DNA of 64,000 nt from Posidonia oceanica (taxonomy: Eukaryota; Streptophyta; Magnoliopsida; Alismatales; Posidoniaceae): NCBI GenBank assembly GCA_037176725.1, contig JAZBRS010000011.1:9052001-9116000 (forward strand). Direction: 5' to 3'. Both the position numbers and the translations under genes were made by a program. The notes beneath the pieces were generated by a model. It searched no databases, was not told the DNA's origin, and worked only from the letters and a program-made list of their open reading frames with translations. Of the stretch, positions 44,736 to 55,726 are shown piece after piece (position 1 is the stretch's first letter; each line of letters begins with the position of its first letter).

Positions 44736-46010
44736 GAGTGTAGTGCATTGCAGGGGTATTCAAACCTAGTGCCATCCTCTCTGGCCAAACAATAGGCATT
44801 GCCTGGATATGCCTCAACCACCAAGTATGGTCCTTCCTAATTTGGTCTCAGTTTCCCATGCTTGCGAGGAAGGATTTTTTTAAGCATCCATTCACCAATA
44901 TTGAATTTACGTTCAATTACTTTCTTCTTATATGCTCTTGCAAGTCGTTCTTAGTAGAGGCGTGCATGCTCAGCTGCTTGCAATCGCTTCTCATCTAACA
45001 AATCCAACTGTAGACTTAATAATTGCCTCTTATCCTCGGCAGTTATCTCATTGTCGAGTTGTATCCTGGATGAGGGGATCATGACCTCAAATGGGACTAC
45101 CGTCTCCATACCATAAGTAAGCGCAAATGGGGTTTGGCCCGTAGGCGTTCTTATGGAGGTTCGATAGGCCCATAAGGTATTAATTAGCTTATCTGTCTAG
45201 TCATGTCCCTTGGCCCCTACCATTTTCTTAAGGATTCGAATTAATGTTTTATTAGTAGCTTCAGCTTGTCCATTACCTTCGGGGTAATATGGCGATAAAT
45301 GATGCCAATTGATCTTAAACTTCTTACAGAGCTTTTGAAGTCTTGGGATACGAAGATTGCGCCATTATCTGCTACCAATTTCTTTGGAACCCGAACCTTG
45401 AGATGATATTCTTCCACACGAATTTGCAAAGATTTGAAGCTTTGATTTCAGTAAACACTTCCGCTTCAGCCCATTTGGTGAAGTACTCAGTGGCTGTGAG
45501 GTTGAACCTATTCTGCTTTTCAGTGTCGAATGGTCCAACGACATCAAATGCACACATAGAGAAGGGCCACACTGCTTGGGTCGGATTCAATTTTGATACT
45601 GGCGCATGTATTCTGTCTGCATGGATTTGGCACTGCCTACACCTTCTCACTTTGTTTGCGCAATCTGCCTCCATTGTGGGCCAGTAGTATCCTCTACACA
45701 ATATCATTTTTGCCATGAATTGAGAACTGATGTGTCCTCCACATATGCCTTCATGCATTTCTCCGATGATAACTTCGACTTCCTCATAAGTGACACAGCG
45801 CAGCTCTATTCCGCTGAAGGACCTTTTGAAAAGGACCCCGGCTCTCATGAAGTATCTTATAGCCATCCTCCGAATTGCCTCCTTGTCTTGTGAAGTTGCA
45901 TAGTCGGGGAAGATCCCATCTTGAATGTAGTTCTGGATGTCAAAGAACCATGGGTTCCCGTCATCCTCTATGTTGTAGCAAACTTCAAACATGTCTACTC
46001 TTGGTTCCCC
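44735..46010 (-). pseudogene. Integrase of element 3, frameshifted
   Basis: It begins after the second RNase H with FFDIQNYIQDGIFPDYA. An HHCC domain follows (EMHEGICGGHISSQFM ... CRRCRQCQIHADR). The core shows AFDVVGPFD (first Asp) and LVADNGAIFVSQDFK (second Asp, 45241-45429). The final Glu region is readable only after a frame change near 45290. The C-terminus EGPYLVVEAYPGNAYCLARE is at 44770-44840. A frame break between 45372 and 45429 and a stop before EGPY complete the damage. In life it would insert element cDNA into chromosomes. Confidence 0.85.
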
Positions 46011-46059
46011 AACTTTTTGTCTAAGCTCCACGACCCATGGCTCAGTTGAGTCAATGGCA

Positions 46060-46630
46060 GGTGTCCCGTGTTGTTGAACCATTATGGTTTGCTCCCGGAT
46101 GTTGATGGGGAACTTGATTGAGGAAGCCAACGAAGCAAGAGCATCCGCTAGTAGGTTATGACTTCGAAGGGTGTGGACGTACACTACTTGCTGAAACCGT
46201 GCCAATAGGAGGCATGCCATGTCCTTGTATTCTTCTAGCCTTGGGTTGAGGGTTCTATACTTGTTCAGAATTTGTCTTAGAACCAACTAGGAGTCTCCGA
46301 CGAGTTTCAACCGCCTTGCCCCTAGCTCCAGTGCTAGGCGTAGTCCGAGGATCAAGGCCTCGTATTCTGCGACATTGTTGGTATTTGCGGCGAAGTTTAA
46401 CTATACAGCTCGAGGAATGAGAACTCCCTCCGAAGTGAGAAGTGCTACCCCGATGCCTGCCCCTTCTTTGTTGAGTGCTCCATCAAAGTAGAGAGTCTAT
46501 TGTTGAGTGGGAGACTCGGTGGCCTGTATTTCCAGTATCTCCTCATCAGGGAAGTCTGTTCGGACTGGTTGATAATCTTCTATTTGTAGTTCTGCCAAGT
46601 GATCTGCAATGACTTGCCCCTTGACTGCCT
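46060..46630 (-). pseudogene. Second (archaeal-type) RNase H of element 3
   Basis: The frame reads LYFDGALNKEGAGIGVALLT, then NNVAEYEALILGLRLALELG and LKLVGDS, followed by LVLRQILNKYRT and HNLLADALASLAS. The D-E-D acidic residues of an archaeal/plant type RNase HI are present. Such an additional RNase H is a known trait of the Tat lineage. Stops precede LYFDG, follow PRAV and follow GDS. Confidence 0.85.
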
Positions 46631-46631
46631 T

Positions 46632-48536
46632 CTAGAACACATATTGCAAGTCGAATTCAGTGAGGAGAAGTTGCCATCTTGCCAACCTTCCAGAGAGGGC
46701 TGGCTTTTCGAACATATACTTGATTGGGTCCATTTTGGCAATGTAACAGACTTTATGGGCTAGGAAGTAGTGTCTCAACTTTTGAGATGCCCATACCAAG
46801 GCCAAGCAGTACTTTTCTATGGATGTATATTTCTCTTCATAACCAAGGAAAGTTCTACTCAGATAGTAGATAGCCTTTTCCTTCTTTCCATCCTCATCAT
46901 GCTGAGCTAGCACTGCCCCTATTGATGATGCAGTGGCTGCCACATAGAGTAGCAAAGGCTTCCCTAGCACAGGCGCTGATAAGACTGGGGGAGCCATGAG
47001 ATATGCTTTGAGTTCATCGAAAGCTTCCTGGCATTTCTCATCCCAGGTGAATTCCTTTCCTCCTTTCAGCAATTCATAAAATGGCTTACATCGATCTGCA
47101 TGTTGTGAGATGAATCTCCTGATGAATTGTAAGCAACCAATAAGTCCTTTGAGTTCCTTGATGTTTCTGGGCGGAGGCATCTGTGCTATTGCTCTGGCCT
47201 TCTGTGGGTCCACCTCAATTCCTCTTTTGCTGATGATGAAGTCCAGTAGCTTCCCGGCAGTTACCCCAAACACACACTTCTTTGGGTTCATTTTCAGCTA
47301 ATATTGCCTTGCTCTGTTCAGTACCCTTCTCAGTGCCTCAAAGTGTGCCTCCCTTGTTCTTGATTTTACCAAGATGTCGTCAACATACACTTCCATGCAA
47401 TCGTGCATCATGTCGTGCAAGATGGCCATCATCGCTCTCTGATATGTTGCGCCGGCATTCTTGAGACCGAATGGCATGACTACGTAACAGTAGGTACCCC
47501 ATGGTGTGATAAACGACGTTTTTTCTTGGTCTTCCTCTGCTAGCTTAATCTGGTTGTAGCCGGAGAAACCATCCATGAAAGATAGCATCTCAAATCCTGT
47601 TGTATTGTCCACTAGCAAATCAATATGTGGCAAAGGGAAGTCATCTTTGGGACAGGCGGCGTTGAGGTTACGATAGTCAATGCAAACCCGAACTTTCCCG
47701 TCCTTCTTGGCCACTGGTATTATATTTGAGACCCAACTGGGGTACACAACCACTCTGATGAATTTTGCTTTGTGGAGCTTGTCAATCTCCTCTTTGACTT
47801 TGAGGGCGAGTTCCAGCCTTAGTCGTCTCAGCTTCTGCTTGACAGGCTTGGTTCCAGAGTTTAGCAGAAGTAGGTGTTCCACTAGGGCTGAGTGTAGTCC
47901 AGGCATATCCTCGTATTTGAAGGCCAGCACATCCACAAACTCTTTCAAGATTTGGATCATTTCCTCCCGCTCTTTTGGGCTCAGGCTTGCACTTATGAGT
48001 ATTGGTTTTGGCTCTTTAGTGGTTCCCAGGTTGACCTCCACGGTCTCCTCTTCAGCTACCTTGGTTTGCTCATAATATTTGTCCATGAGGTGCTTAAGGA
48101 GGTCGGAGTCTGCCTCTTGATCTTCTTCCTCATCACTGTAGCTCACCAGCTCATATGCTTCTATTCCTGCACACTTCCCAAACTTATCAAATTCTTCCAC
48201 TAGGAAGACCATGTTAGCAGTAGCCAGCTCCTGAGGCAATGCCTCCGTGTATTGACACACACGCACAGTTTTGGAAGCGGTGGTCGAAGTTGACCGTGAG
48301 CTGCTAGAACTAACATGGTGATCCTCTCTCTTATTGAAAACAGAAAGCAAATTACTTTTACTCCTAGGAAATGAAAATAATGCAGAATTAAACAAAGTTT
48401 TATTTACAGCATCTAGGGGGATGCCCCTAGAGTTACCTCCATCAGTAGAGGTAGGCGCCTCTCTAGGCGGGCTCGTCAGGATTGACGTTCCCATCATCTT
48501 CGAGAAGCTCATAGTCGGCCCCTGGATCGGGGTCAA
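46632..48536 (-). pseudogene. RT and first RNase H of element 3
   Basis: The frame opens with a linker (MTPIQGPTMSFSKMMGTS), then RT motifs: VSNIIPVAKKDGKVRVCIDY, LSFMDGFSGYNQI, FGLKNAGATYQRAM and the catalytic YVDDILVKS. A TAG at about 47297 follows NRARQY, where glutamine is usual. The reading goes on as LKMNPKKCVFGV, SKRGIEVDPQKARAI and a first RNase H (LLYVAATASSIGAVLAQ) that has no Asp at the first catalytic position, as common in Tat elements with a second RNase H. The frame is offset by one from the linker frame upstream, with a 74-base overlap. Confidence 0.9.
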
Positions 48537-48873
48537 CTTCAGGTCTCTGAGGTTGCAGCCCTTCAGAGAGATCAGCCGTGAGGCGGCGAACCTTGTCTAC
48601 GAGTCGTTGTGACTTTCGTAGAACTTGCCCCAGCCTTTGCTCCAAGGATGAAGAGATATCCGGAGCTGGAGGAGGCGGAGGCTTGGAAGCGGAAGTGCCA
48701 GAAGAAGAGGGAGAAGCAGAAAGAGGTGGCCAATCCGGAGGTTCGGGAGCCACAGCGCCGGAAGAAGAGGGCGAAGAAGAAAGAAGTGGCCGATCCAGAG
48801 GTTCGGGGGCCGGTGCACCTAACAGTGGTGGCGATGATGTTGCAGTCTGACCTTTGTGAGGTTTTGCTGGCAA
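48463..48873 (-). pseudogene. Proline/serine-rich linker of the element 3 polyprotein
   Basis: Reads PEPLDRPLLSSSPSSSGAVA and similar repeats, then a helical stretch (SLEQRLGQVLRKSQRLVDKV). It ends in an acidic tail (LLEDDGNVNPDEPA). A TAA separates it from the preceding G-patch segment. At its start the peptide PAKPHKGQT is the last unit of a short tandem peptide repeat. Confidence 0.6.
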
Positions 48874-48990
48874 CTCTTATGCAGTCTGACCCTCATGGGG
48901 TTTTGCTGCGACAGTCTGGCCTTCATGTGGCTTTGCTGTCAACTCTCTTGCAGTCTGACCTTTGTGAGGTTTTGCTGGCAATTCAAATGT
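48840..48990 (-). repeat. Short coding tandem repeat (AKPHxGQT units)
   Basis: The DNA unit, about 35-50 bases around GCAGTCTGACCTTTGTGAGG, occurs four times. It codes PAKPHKGQTA, TAKPHEGQTV, AAKPHEGQTA and PAKPHKGQTA. A TAA falls between the third and fourth copy. Confidence 0.75.
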
Positions 48991-49983
48991 TTGGAATAAG
49001 CCGGAAATGTTTACGTCAGCTGTGTCCTCTTCACTTTGGAGAGTATGCTTGGTTGGTTGCGCTAAAATAATATTTGCCGGGGGGGATGAATTCGGATCGA
49101 ATATCCCTATGCTGGTAAAATGTCCTTGTAGATTCCACTGTAACGGTCGTTCATCGGGGAACTGGTCGAAACCGAGTCCTCCCCTTCCTTCTCTGTCACA
49201 AGCCTTCACTGGCTCCTTCATTCCCTTCCCTTCTGGGCCTAAGCCCTGGCCCTTCTTGTAGCCAATTCTTCTCATGATTTCCCACCCTACATTCATGGAT
49301 GGTCCTTTGTTTTTGGAGGGTTCCTTCTTCTTGTGGAATAGCCTAGGCCTAGCCCACTTGTCCCTTAGCTCGACTATAGATACTATATTCTTGCCTTTTT
49401 CGGCCCGGGTCAGCTTTTCTTGCACACTGAACTGGTGTGGCAGGTATATCACATTCGCCTCTGCTTCTTGGCCTGGTATGTCTCCTGCTATCTTAATGAT
49501 TTTCCCATTGTGTGGGAATTTCAGACATTGGTGCCGAGGAGATGATACTCCTTTTAGACTGTCCAGCCATTGTCTCCCCAAGATGATCTGATATGGGACA
49601 TTGACGTCTATGACTATTAGTTGGGTTAGAACCTGAGCTGGTCCTATCCCTATCTTTGTGGTCCATGTGCCGTGCGCTTTTCTCTTGCTGTCATCATACC
49701 CGGCAATCGTCATGTGAATGGGGGTTAGGGAGGCCTCATTCACGCCCAAGGCTCGTATTGTATTCAACGAGCATATGTTCATTGATGCACTAGTATCTAT
49801 GAGCACTTCAGAAATTAAGTGATTGTTTATAGAAATGTTTACATTCAATGGAGCTTTTCTCCTGTCTATTAGTGCCAACTCGCTATCAGTAAAAGTAATG
49901 ATTGGTTCTACAAAGGCTGCTGTAGCTATGATGTGGAGTTCCTCCGCTGGCATGTCTGGGGCGACTTGGGCCTTCTCTAGCAC
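48877..49983 (-). pseudogene. Second retropepsin-like domain with G-patch, element 3
   Basis: An open frame of 368 residues. A retropepsin-like fold has LIDTSASMNI at residues 61-70 (Ser where active enzymes have Gly) and YQIILGRQWLDSL at about 131-143. A G-patch follows at residues 232-262 (GWEIMRRIGYKKGQGLGP), an RNA-binding/helicase-partner motif also known next to some retroviral proteases. The DTSAS change suggests this domain is catalytically weak or dead, perhaps structural. It lies between the first protease and RT. Confidence 0.75.
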
Positions 49984-50280
49984 TTCTAGCAGAGCTTTCC
50001 GGTGTTCATTGGAGCTGTTTATGAGGTCATAGATCGAGATCTTGGCCTACGTCTTCTTTAATTGCTCTGGGATGTCATATTTCGCCGACCTAGGTCCCAC
50101 TTCAGGTCTGACTGGCTCTGCTTGCTCTGCTGGGGGCATGATTCGATTTAACAGCCTCCCTCCTCTGGTGATGGGCGCACCAGCCTCATTTCCTTTAGAT
50201 ACTCCCTTCTTGAGTGGCCAAGCGAAGATGGACTCCTTCCGTATGGATCCGCCAAGCTCTAGTGGCTTTGTGGTCCTAGC

Positions 50281-51381
50281 TTACTGTTCTGTTGGCACTC
50301 GGAAGATTGGGGAGGATGGAGTAGTAGTGCTCTGGAGTATTGAGGTGCTGAGGGTTGGCAATTGGCTTGATGGTGGCCTTGCAGCTCTAAAGATTGGGGA
50401 GACTGGTGGCGACAGCAACTTAGGCTCCCATAGTGGTGATTTTCGCCATGGCGGACGTTGTGACTCCTCCTCCTCCCGGAGGGTTGCGATTTGTGGCTCT
50501 GGCATCTTGAATGTGCATAGAATCCCTGGTCGGTTGGCTGGAATACTGACAACCGCTCCTTCATATTTGAATTTTAGCAATTGGTGAATTGAAGATGCCA
50601 CAGCCCCGACCTCTGCTAGCCAAGACCTTCCTAGGATGAGTGGCTCCAGGACTTCCTCCTTCATGATGATCACCAAAGTGATACTGGTTAAAGGACCAAC
50701 TGTGATTTCCATGGGGATTGTCCCTATTGCCAATTTTTCTTTCTGATCAAACCCCGTGCACATAAAGGGAGTTCTATCCAGCTCGCCCTCATTTAGCCCC
50801 AAGCTCCGGAGTGTGGAGAGAGAACTGAGGCTTCGGCTTGCTCCAGTGTCAACCAGTACTCCTTGCAGCACGTTATCATTAATTCCCACTGTGATGACCA
50901 GTGGTAGCTCCTGCTTGTGCAGGGGTGGAAGCTCTGAATCCTTGAAGACTATGTTTTCCCGTTCAAATTGCTGATTGGCTTTTTGAACCTGGTTCTCTTC
51001 CTCTGTGTCTTCTTGTGGCTCCTCCACTACTGCGGTGAGGTTGTACTGGCTAAGGAGCTCCTTTACTGTTAATCCTTCATCCGCCTCACTGTCCCAGTCA
51101 TCATCTGAGATTGTCTCCCATTGTTCGGCTTGATTATCCCAATCTTCTTTTAATTCAACATGGCTGTCCCAGTCCTCTAATGGATTAGGGAGCTGTTCGT
51201 CCTGAAATGCCATGACTTGATGTTTGGGGAGAGGGTCGCTGTAGACCTGCTGGGACGTCCCTGCCTGCTTTCTTTGTTTGGCTCTTTTGACCAGGACATC
51301 CCATTCAAGCACATCTGCCTCCACCATGTCATAGACTATGTCCCGGAAGGTCCAGCAGTCATTGATGTTGTGACCATGCAT
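50281..51381 (-). pseudogene. End of gag and first retropepsin domain, element 3
   Basis: The first residues (HGHNINDCW) are the second half of a zinc knuckle whose first half lies in the frame above. An acidic linker precedes a retropepsin core with LVDTGASRSLSS (Asp178 of this frame) and LEPLILGRSWLAEVG. The active site DTGAS is intact. The frame ends at 50281 with a stop, while a connecting region runs to 49983. Confidence 0.8.
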
Positions 51382-53116
51382 TCTATGGAAGGGCAGTATT
51401 TGTTCTGGTCACAATTTGGCAATTCAGGCCTGACTGGCGGGAATTTGAGCGCTTTTGCTTCCTCCAGTTCTATGAACATGTCGACCAGTGTGACCGGTAA
51501 AGAAGGGTAATGGTCTCTTTTCCCCTTTCTTCGTGGCACTGGAGGGGGAACATTATGATAACCGCTCCCATTCCCAGTGTTGTTGGGGGGATTTCGGTTG
51601 TTGGCTTGGTTGTTTTGATTGCCCTTGGTCCATTGCGGCCGGGGAGTGTTCCACATTGGGCGGATCTGCTGCTGAGGAGGAGGATTGTTCCATGCTGGCT
51701 ACTGCTGAGGAGGGCGGCTCCATGTTTGCTGTTGCTGAGGAGGGTGGCTCCAGGCTTGCTGCTGAGGGTGGTTCCAGGCTTGCTGCTGAGGAGGAGGGTG
51801 GTTCCATGTCGGCTGCTGCGAAGCCAGTATAGCCCTTTGATTGAATGGCCTGGCGGCGGGGCTTATCTTGTTGATGACCCCGGTCACTCCCTCTATTACT
51901 TGTGTTTTCCGACTTTTCTTTGGCTCCTCCATGAATTCATGCAAGTTTTCTTTAACGGAGGCCGCCACTTTGTATAAAGCCATAACATTGGGGCAGTAAG
52001 CATTCACTAGCCCCTTCTTCATTGGTCCAGTTGTGTTTGCAATGAGAGTTTGGACCACTTGTCTCTCTGGAATGGTCAGTCCTGATCTGGCTGCCATTTC
52101 CCGCCATATGTTGGCGAATGTAACCCAGCTTTCGCCTTGCTTCATGACCTCCTTGCTTAGGTCGTGGAAGGTTGGCTTTGGATCTATCTTGTGCTGGTAC
52201 TTTGTAAGGAAGCTCTCTCTGATCTTATCAAAGCTGCTGAGGTCTTCCTTGGAGAGAGTGAGAAACCAATCTATTGGCTCTCCTTCGAGTGAATAGAAGA
52301 ACAGGTATACCACGAGCCCCAAATCATGGAAATAGGAGGTCGACTCCATTTGGAACCGCACCAAGTGGCTGAGTGGGTTGGTGGTTCCATTGAACTTGGG
52401 AGTCTTGGGGTACTTGAAACCTGGAGGTGATCTAAATGGGAGGAACCGGCTCATGTCAAAGTTTGCCGCAGCCTAGGTATGCACCCCTAATGTACTGAGC
52501 ATTTTCCTCATCTCATCCAAATTTGTTATCCCGGCTGATGGGGTCGGGACATGTGAATTGAAGGACGGATGGTTCTGCTGCTGATGGAGGTAGCTGTTGC
52601 AGAAATGTTGAGGCGCGACTTGCTCGTATCACGGGGGAGATGCCTGGTGATAATGATGATCCGGCCGAGGCTGATTGTCTGCCGGGGGTGGTCGGGGATG
52701 TCTTAGATAGACTCCTTCCTTGTACTCGCCATGTGGCATGTAATTATGTTCCTGAATCAAGGGGTTGGCCCTTGAGTTATATGCTCCGTTGAGCGCTGTG
52801 CCCTGTACTGGGTGGTTTGTGTCCGGCGGTGGGTTGCCATCTAGTCCCTGGAATAGATCTTCAGGGGGATGGTCCGCAACTGGCCTTCGTTATCCTTCAC
52901 CGAGGTGGGGTGGCTGCTGGAGATTGTTTAGACATGGCCTCGTTTGGCAGATGTCTCTTCGTTTAAGAACTGGTACATGGCTCTGTACTGGATTGAATTC
53001 GGATCTAAAACTTCTCCGGTGATTGGGTGGTAGATTGTGGGCTCCTCTCCTGAGGTACTTGCGGAGTCTGACCTCTCTCTTTCTGGCTGATTAGCTTCAT
53101 GGATTTGATTCATCAT
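51336..53116 (-). pseudogene. gag of element 3
   Basis: The start is probably at 53116 (MMNQIHEANQPERERSDSAS). The frame then breaks, and a readable stretch with DTNHPVQGTALNGAY and two stops (TGA in SPP-YEQV, TAG in GVHT-AAAN) leads to the intact core at 51699-52454. This core has SLEGEPIDWFLTLSKEDLSS, HKIDPKPTFHDLSKEVMKQG and VQTLIANTTGPMKKGL. A glutamine/tryptophan repeat (NHPPPQQQAW) follows. The knuckle CDQNKYC...H...C is split by a one-base frame change near 51383. Gag would form the particle and bind element RNA. Confidence 0.85.
51690..51835 (-). repeat. Coding repeat of HPPQQQ(A/T)W units in gag
   Basis: A 24- to 30-base unit (CTGCTGAGGAGGAGGGTGGT and variants on the plus strand) repeats five to six times. 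It codes Trp-Asn/Ser-His-Pro-Pro-Gln repeats. Plus-strand frames here are shadows. Confidence 0.75.
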
Positions 53117-53119
53117 TGC

Positions 53120-54312
53120 TGCAGCTTTTGATAATGAGAATTGGCTTCAGGGCGTAACACGCCTCAGTGTAAGGCATATAACGTTGGACGCAAGATGTCG
53201 GGCGTTCAACGTCCCCAGTTATATTTCCTCCAACTCTTTCCCTGTCTTCTCTTTCTTTTCCTTTTTTTTTCTCAACCTTTCACTCTCTCTCTTTTTTTCA
53301 GATTTTTGCTTTTTTTCCTTTTCCTTTTTTTTTGTTCTTTTTTCTGCTTTTTCTCTTTTTTTGCTTTTCTTCTTTTCCTTTTTTTTGTTTCTTTTGAAGG
53401 GTTACAAGTGCGAAGAAAGGGAAATTACAAGAACCTTTAATACAGGTTCCTAAAAAAAAGAAAGTAAACAATAAACAGAGTTTCCCCTAACTGATATTGT
53501 TACTGTTCAGGTTTTTTAGAGTCTTCCCTGCCAAACAAATCACACCAAGGAGCTAAAGTATAACAATTACACAGAGAATGCGTTAGACGCTTAATCTGCC
53601 GCGTACAATGTTATACGCAGGAATTTCAGCGGCCAACGCCCTGTTTCAGAGAACTGCACAGCAACACTTTCAAACAGCGATTTAAGATTTTAATTTTGGT
53701 TTTCGCTTTGAGATTAGTGTTTTAAACCTGCTGTAGCTCTCTGGGTTCCTTAAGGCTTAAGTATGACTTTTTTTCGGATTTTCTAAGGCTCCTCACAAGA
53801 TGGGTGAATATGATTTGTACGACCCCCTACCTCAACTCCTGAGGATGCTAGGGGGAGCCTGAATACACTTAGGTCCCTAACTCATAGAGGTAGAGCCCAG
53901 CATACCCGGAATTCATCGGGTCACTTACGTATGTATACACAAAGAAATAAACAAACCACCGAAAGGGGGAGGGAGGAATACAAGTCAAGGCTTGAGGTTC
54001 TAATTATCTTTCACTAAAGGGCCAAGGAAGAAGGAGGGCCCCTAGCAAAAGACAATGATAATACAAGTACTTTTTCTAAGCCCCTTGCAACAGAGGTGCT
54101 TGGGACCTAGATGGTTGCTTATATAACCCAAGGAATGACACAAACAATTAAGTTCCCAATGAGGGCCATGCAAGTCATACAAAAAGATGTTTTTTTTTTT
54201 TGTTAATTTTTTTGCAAAGCACCCAAAGGAACTGAAGTTCCAGTCCCTATGGCAGAGCCGATCACCTCACACCTTAGTTCTTTGGGCCAGTTATAACAAA
54301 GAAAACTAAAGT
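53120..54312 (-). other. 5' leader of element 3
   Basis: It contains stem-loop modules at 53150-53210 and 53578-53640 and a long pyrimidine tract at 53220-53400. I could not find a convincing primer binding site next to the LTR: neither TGGTATCAGAGC nor the TGGCGACTCCGC type seen at 60871 is present at 54230-54312. Confidence 0.5.
53150..53640. repeat. Two stem-loop module clusters in the element 3 leader
   Basis: First cluster: GGCGTAACACGCC, AACGTTGGACGC and GGGCGTTCAACGTCCCC (53150-53210). Second: GCGTTAGACGC, GCGTACAATGTTATACGC and CAGCGGCCAACGCC (53580-53640). Confidence 0.6.
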
Positions 54313-55721
54313 GAGAGGGAGGAGAAGATGGTGATGAAAGTGATGGCGAGATGGATGGTTCCCGGGGACGAAGAATGCCTCTTTTGGCTCCCTCTTTTGC
54401 TTGCCCTATCTTCTCTTCCCTGAGGTTCCCCTTCTTTGTATCCGACTCCGTCACTCCACGTGTGATGGAATCGGTGTGATCGCCACTCTCGGTTCGCTTT
54501 CGCCGGCCCTCGAGACGCCTTTGGGGAGATGTGATGTGGTTGCGGGTTCAGCTACCTTAGGACAACGCCAGCATTGCCCAAGGATGCTCGTGCTTGGTAA
54601 GTTCTTTCTTCCTTCTTCCTCCTTGTATGACAAACGTTAGCAAAGCAAAAGCATGACGATATAGAAATGGATTAATACGTGTAGCAATCTATCCAGAGTT
54701 AGTAAAAAAGAAAGTAAAAGAAACGTGGTGAAATACGTACCCGAGGGGTTTGATCCCCCCGGTTGCAATATGAAGGAGATGTATGCCTAGTTAACAGTAT
54801 ATGATCTTGGAATAAAAAAAATGCTTGACTATGCTATAGAATTAAACAAATAATGATAGAAATAAAGAAAGAAATGTATGAAACAGAGTTCCCTTCTGTC
54901 TATGCACAAGGTGCAAACCGTGTTAGCATGAAGCCAACAACGACAAAAGGATCCTCTAGCTAGCTCTCAGACTCTTTTCTTTCAAAAAAAAAAACTTCTC
55001 TTTTCGCTCTAAGTTCTTGAGGAGCTCACTTCTCTAAGATTTTTAATCTCAAGAGTATGTGAATTCCAAAAGCTTCTTAGCTCTTTTCCTCTCTCCAAAA
55101 TTCGGCCCTGAACACTGTGGGGGGTACCCATGCTTTTATAGAAGCAAGGGAGGAACAAAAAAGGACACAAATGCCAAGTCAGCAGAGTTTCCTGTTTCAG
55201 AAGTGTTATACGCTGGAAAGCGTATAACGTTATAAGCGGGAGAACTCGCGTATAACGACCTCCGAGGCATAACTGCTAGGATCAGAGAAGATTCTCCAAT
55301 TAAGGAGTCCTTAAGTGCGATTAAACTCGGCTTTGATGGCTTTGACCAGTCAACAGGTTCTAAAGATGGCAAAAACACAATTTTTGGATTAGGCCAAATA
55401 TGGAAAGCTTTGGCTGACTGGGTTGCCACATTGGACGCTGCAAAGCCAGCGGCCAACGTTAGCTGCTGGAAAACCAACGGCCAACGTTGTACGCGGGCAA
55501 TTCAGCGGACAACACCCTTAATCAGTTTGCCTTTCAAATTTGGTCAAAACGTGAAAAACACTCAGGTTGCCAACATTTGGGGCTTAAAAGGTATAGCATT
55601 TTGAACTTGAGAGGGACATTTAGCTCAAGCGAGATTTAGAAATGGATGGAGGGCCTCTAAGAGCGATCTAATGCAAGGGACTCTCCTAACATGAAGGGAG
55701 TGCCAAAACGGGGTATCTACA
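54313..55721 (-). repeat. 5' LTR of element 3
   Basis: It aligns gap-free with 31628-33036. The outer edge TCTACA at 55716-55721 is followed by CTGAG. It carries the module at 55205-55256 and the TATA-like box at 55133-55140. Its inner edge lacks the 19 terminal bases present in the other LTR. Confidence 0.85.
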
Positions 55722-55726
55722 CTGAG

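Larger units (their letters stand above)
31609..55721 (-). mobile_element. Element 3: 24-kb Tat/Ogre-type retrotransposon with three antisense PMD genes
   Basis: The ends are TG at 31609 and CA at 55721, flanked by CTGAG on both sides. Sequence at 60170-60240, a related copy without the insertion, shows the uninterrupted site. Sense order (right to left): 5' LTR, leader, gag, two protease-like domains, G-patch, RT-RNase H, second RNase H, integrase, spacer, antisense PMD genes, tandem arrays, polypurine tract, 3' LTR. A second, archaeal-type RNase H and extra frames beyond pol are known Tat-lineage traits. pol has several stops and frameshifts, yet the LTRs differ at only about 27 of 1409 aligned positions. 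Confidence 0.9.

Noticed and set aside
53141..53453. Phenylalanine-rich plus-strand frames that look like membrane proteins
   Set aside because: Translation of a pyrimidine tract in the leader of element 3.
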